Assembly: GCA_004352715.1 (NCBI GenBank)
Contig: SCFE01000014.1
Location: forward strand, 1,328,500-1,392,499
From: Hofstenia miamia
Lineage: Eukaryota; Xenacoelomorpha; Acoela
DNA: 64,000 nt
Direction: 5' to 3'
The stretch's first letter is position 1. Each line of letters begins with the position of its first letter. Shown here piece after piece: positions 61,547 through 64,000 of this stretch. The notes beneath the pieces are model-generated. The model did not search any database and was not told the origin of the DNA. It saw only the letters and a program-made list of their open reading frames with translations. A program made the translations under genes and the position numbers.

Positions 61547-62546
61547 NNNNNNNNNNNNNNNNNNNNNNNNNNNNNNNNNNNNNNNNNNNNNNNNNNNNNN
61601 NNNNNNNNNNNNNNNNNNNNNNNNNNNNNNNNNNNNNNNNNNNNNNNNNNNNNNNNNNNNNNNNNNNNNNNNNNNNNNNNNNNNNNNNNNNNNNNNNNNN
61701 NNNNNNNNNNNNNNNNNNNNNNNNNNNNNNNNNNNNNNNNNNNNNNNNNNNNNNNNNNNNNNNNNNNNNNNNNNNNNNNNNNNNNNNNNNNNNNNNNNNN
61801 NNNNNNNNNNNNNNNNNNNNNNNNNNNNNNNNNNNNNNNNNNNNNNNNNNNNNNNNNNNNNNNNNNNNNNNNNNNNNNNNNNNNNNNNNNNNNNNNNNNN
61901 NNNNNNNNNNNNNNNNNNNNNNNNNNNNNNNNNNNNNNNNNNNNNNNNNNNNNNNNNNNNNNNNNNNNNNNNNNNNNNNNNNNNNNNNNNNNNNNNNNNN
62001 NNNNNNNNNNNNNNNNNNNNNNNNNNNNNNNNNNNNNNNNNNNNNNNNNNNNNNNNNNNNNNNNNNNNNNNNNNNNNNNNNNNNNNNNNNNNNNNNNNNN
62101 NNNNNNNNNNNNNNNNNNNNNNNNNNNNNNNNNNNNNNNNNNNNNNNNNNNNNNNNNNNNNNNNNNNNNNNNNNNNNNNNNNNNNNNNNNNNNNNNNNNN
62201 NNNNNNNNNNNNNNNNNNNNNNNNNNNNNNNNNNNNNNNNNNNNNNNNNNNNNNNNNNNNNNNNNNNNNNNNNNNNNNNNNNNNNNNNNNNNNNNNNNNN
62301 NNNNNNNNNNNNNNNNNNNNNNNNNNNNNNNNNNNNNNNNNNNNNNNNNNNNNNNNNNNNNNNNNNNNNNNNNNNNNNNNNNNNNNNNNNNNNNNNNNNN
62401 NNNNNNNNNNNNNNNNNNNNNNNNNNNNNNNNNNNNNNNNNNNNNNNNNNNNNNNNNNNNNNNNNNNNNNNNNNNNNNNNNNNNNNNNNNNNNNNNNNNN
62501 NNNNNNNNNNNNNNNNNNNNNNNNNNNNNNNNNNNNNNNNNNNNNN
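61547..62546. other. Assembly gap (1000 N)
   Basis: Exactly 1000 Ns, a round number typical of an estimated gap. It interrupts the transposase on the left and the unknown element on the right, so the two need not be adjacent in the genome. Confidence 0.95.
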
Positions 62547-62582
62547 TAGCAATTCAAGGCTGAAGGTAGCTCCACTGGAACC

Positions 62583-64000
62583 ATGGCTGGTCAAGTAACG
62601 TTGGTTGTAACTGACAGCCAATTCAAGGGCAACTCAGTTGACACCAGTGGCACAGGTTCACAGCCAATGGACTGTGAACCGAGCACCAGCAGATAACCAT
62701 TACGGATGAGGCAGATAGACGCCTCCTCAGAAACAACATCAGAGTGTACAGTAAGATCTAAAGAGAGAGAAAAGCGAATGTCCAAAATCAATGGGGAAAC
62801 ATTGCACCCCTATTTCATGGCAACTACAAAAATGTGGCACAATGTGTTCAAGAAATTATCTCAGGAAACTAAAACATTAATCAGGAAAATCGCCAAAATG
62901 GAAGGAAGCAATCTGCCAATTCTACTAGACGCAGACAATTGGCCCAAAGTGAACATTTTGATCAGTTATCCACAGGAGTGGAATGAAACATTCGACAGGC
63001 CATATATGAGAAGCACGATTCACATGACATTCAGCAAAGATTTTACACTGGAAACAGCCCGCGATGCACATTTACGAAAATAATTAAAAGAGCTGAGATG
63101 CTAAAGAAGGGAGGAATAACAACACCAGTAGAGATATGTGAAATGGTGACAAAAACACAACAGGAAATCATTAATGAGGAACTACTACTAACCTCATCGC
63201 AGTTGTTACTATCCCCAAAGACACAGACAATGATTGATAAAATAAACATTGAAAAGTGGGGAGACACAAGCCAAGATTGCACAATTGAATGGATTGACAC
63301 CAATGATGAGTGATTCCTGGTAGAAATAAAAGTAACAAAGGAAAAGAAGGAGATAGCAGAAAGAAACTACCAGAGAATAAGGAAACAACAGATGGTTGCA
63401 ATGATGAAATTAATGTTCACCAAAGCATTCACGCGCACAGAACTAGAAGAACTATTGAAACCATTCAACCAGATTGCGGTTGACGTCAAATGCATTACAT
63501 TGAATATTGACATACAAGAATGCATACAAATGAAATTAAGCAAACGGGGACTCACGCAATCATTTTGGGAGAAAATCCCAGAAGCAAAAATGAACTACCC
63601 CACTACTATCGGCTTAGCAACAGCATCCAATACAATGGGCACTTATGAAGAAATCAAGAGACTCATCGATACAAAAATCTTACTATGTATGCCGCCAAAA
63701 ACGATTGCAATACCCATGGTACTGCCAAGATGGAGACTCCCGAAGGAGGTAAAACCAGTGAAAGCATTTCTACACGAATACAAATCATATGTAAATTCAC
63801 AACACAAAGCTGTAGAAATGACAGAACGGGAAGACTACAAGAGAACGAAAAAGATATTGCTAGACAACAACAATAAGGAATGCATTTACATCCAAGGAAA
63901 CATCTCACCAGATCAATTATATACAAGAGGGAGAGTGATACACATTCAGCTCCAAGAATTAAGAGATGAGATAGAGAAACGCCAGCTGCGCGCAGTCATG
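62583..64000 (+). pseudogene. Broken A-rich coding element of unknown class, open at the window end
   Basis: Long + strand coding stretches of clearly higher GC than the host DNA. Frame 1 runs from an ATG at 62583 through a single TAA (62694) and on to 63083. The first part is Ser/Thr/Gly-rich with SQPMDCEPSTS; the second has HPYFMATTKMWHNVF and WPKVNILISYPQEWNETFD. Coding then moves to the -1 frame (from ~63082), crosses a TGA at 63311 and stays open for 229 codons to the window end, with PPKTIAIPMVLPRWRLPKEV and a charged helical end. I recognise no domain. The A-rich strand, the linked charged open frames and few but real breaks suggest the first ORF(s) (gag-like or ORF1-like) of a fairly young retroelement or large DNA transposon. 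A decayed host gene is less likely. It touches the 1000-N gap on its left. Confidence 0.5.

Noticed and set aside
61122-62621. Very long open frames across 61547-62546
   Set aside because: They consist of Ns; only the 141 codons before the gap are real sequence.

Overview
The window is nuclear DNA of an invertebrate animal. It is strongly AT-rich (about 70% A+T or more by eye), gene-poor, full of (TA)n microsatellites, and has spliced genes with GT-AG introns from about 0.1 to 2.6 kb. Animal-specific families are present: nicotinic-type Cys-loop receptors, BRICHOS membrane proteins, Tc1/mariner DNA transposons, CR1-like LINEs with a PHD-finger first ORF, and a Copia relic. I cannot name the phylum from the sequence alone. 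No prokaryotic features (operons, ribosome binding sites, CRISPR, IS elements) are present.

Genes. Two intronless genes for single-pass BRICHOS-domain proteins face each other: 2199-2921 (+) and 18362-19093 (-). Two complete paralogous nicotinic acetylcholine receptor alpha-type subunits lie in direct tandem on the + strand. The first has exons 37289-37522, 40093-40357 and 41008-42038 (509 aa). The second has exons 50232-50471, 50573-50837, 51889-52551 and 53035-53414 (515 aa). They share exon phases, but the first lacks the third intron of the second. A small single-exon gene of unknown function lies at 56873-57226, with a poly(A) signal close behind it.

Mobile DNA. 5.9-8.3 kb holds AT-rich DNA with islands of a repeated GC-rich phrase. 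9.3-10.0 kb is a Copia RT/RNase H relic. 10690-11971 is a complete but broken Tc1-like element inside a TA repeat. 13.7-15.9 kb is a repeated block interrupted by single Ns. 15.9-17.6 kb is a LINE fragment, a second broken Tc1-like element and an inverted LINE fragment. 30.3-35.7 kb is a mosaic of at least two copies of a CR1-like LINE with (GATA)n at its edges. 42.7 kb holds a tRNA-like SINE candidate, 45305-45457 a small inverted-repeat element, and 56.1-56.5 kb a LINE 3' end. 61.1 kb holds the N-terminus of a third Tc1-like transposase, cut by a 1000-N gap. After the gap, 62.6-64.0 kb is a broken A-rich coding element with much higher GC that I do not recognise.

System view. The most distinctive host content is the tandem receptor pair, with an unusual conserved extracellular C-terminal tail and an extra cysteine pair, and the convergent BRICHOS pair. 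No new multi-gene system could be demonstrated. Several local duplications sit exactly at N positions and probably reflect unresolved haplotypes or assembly joins, so structural claims there need caution.
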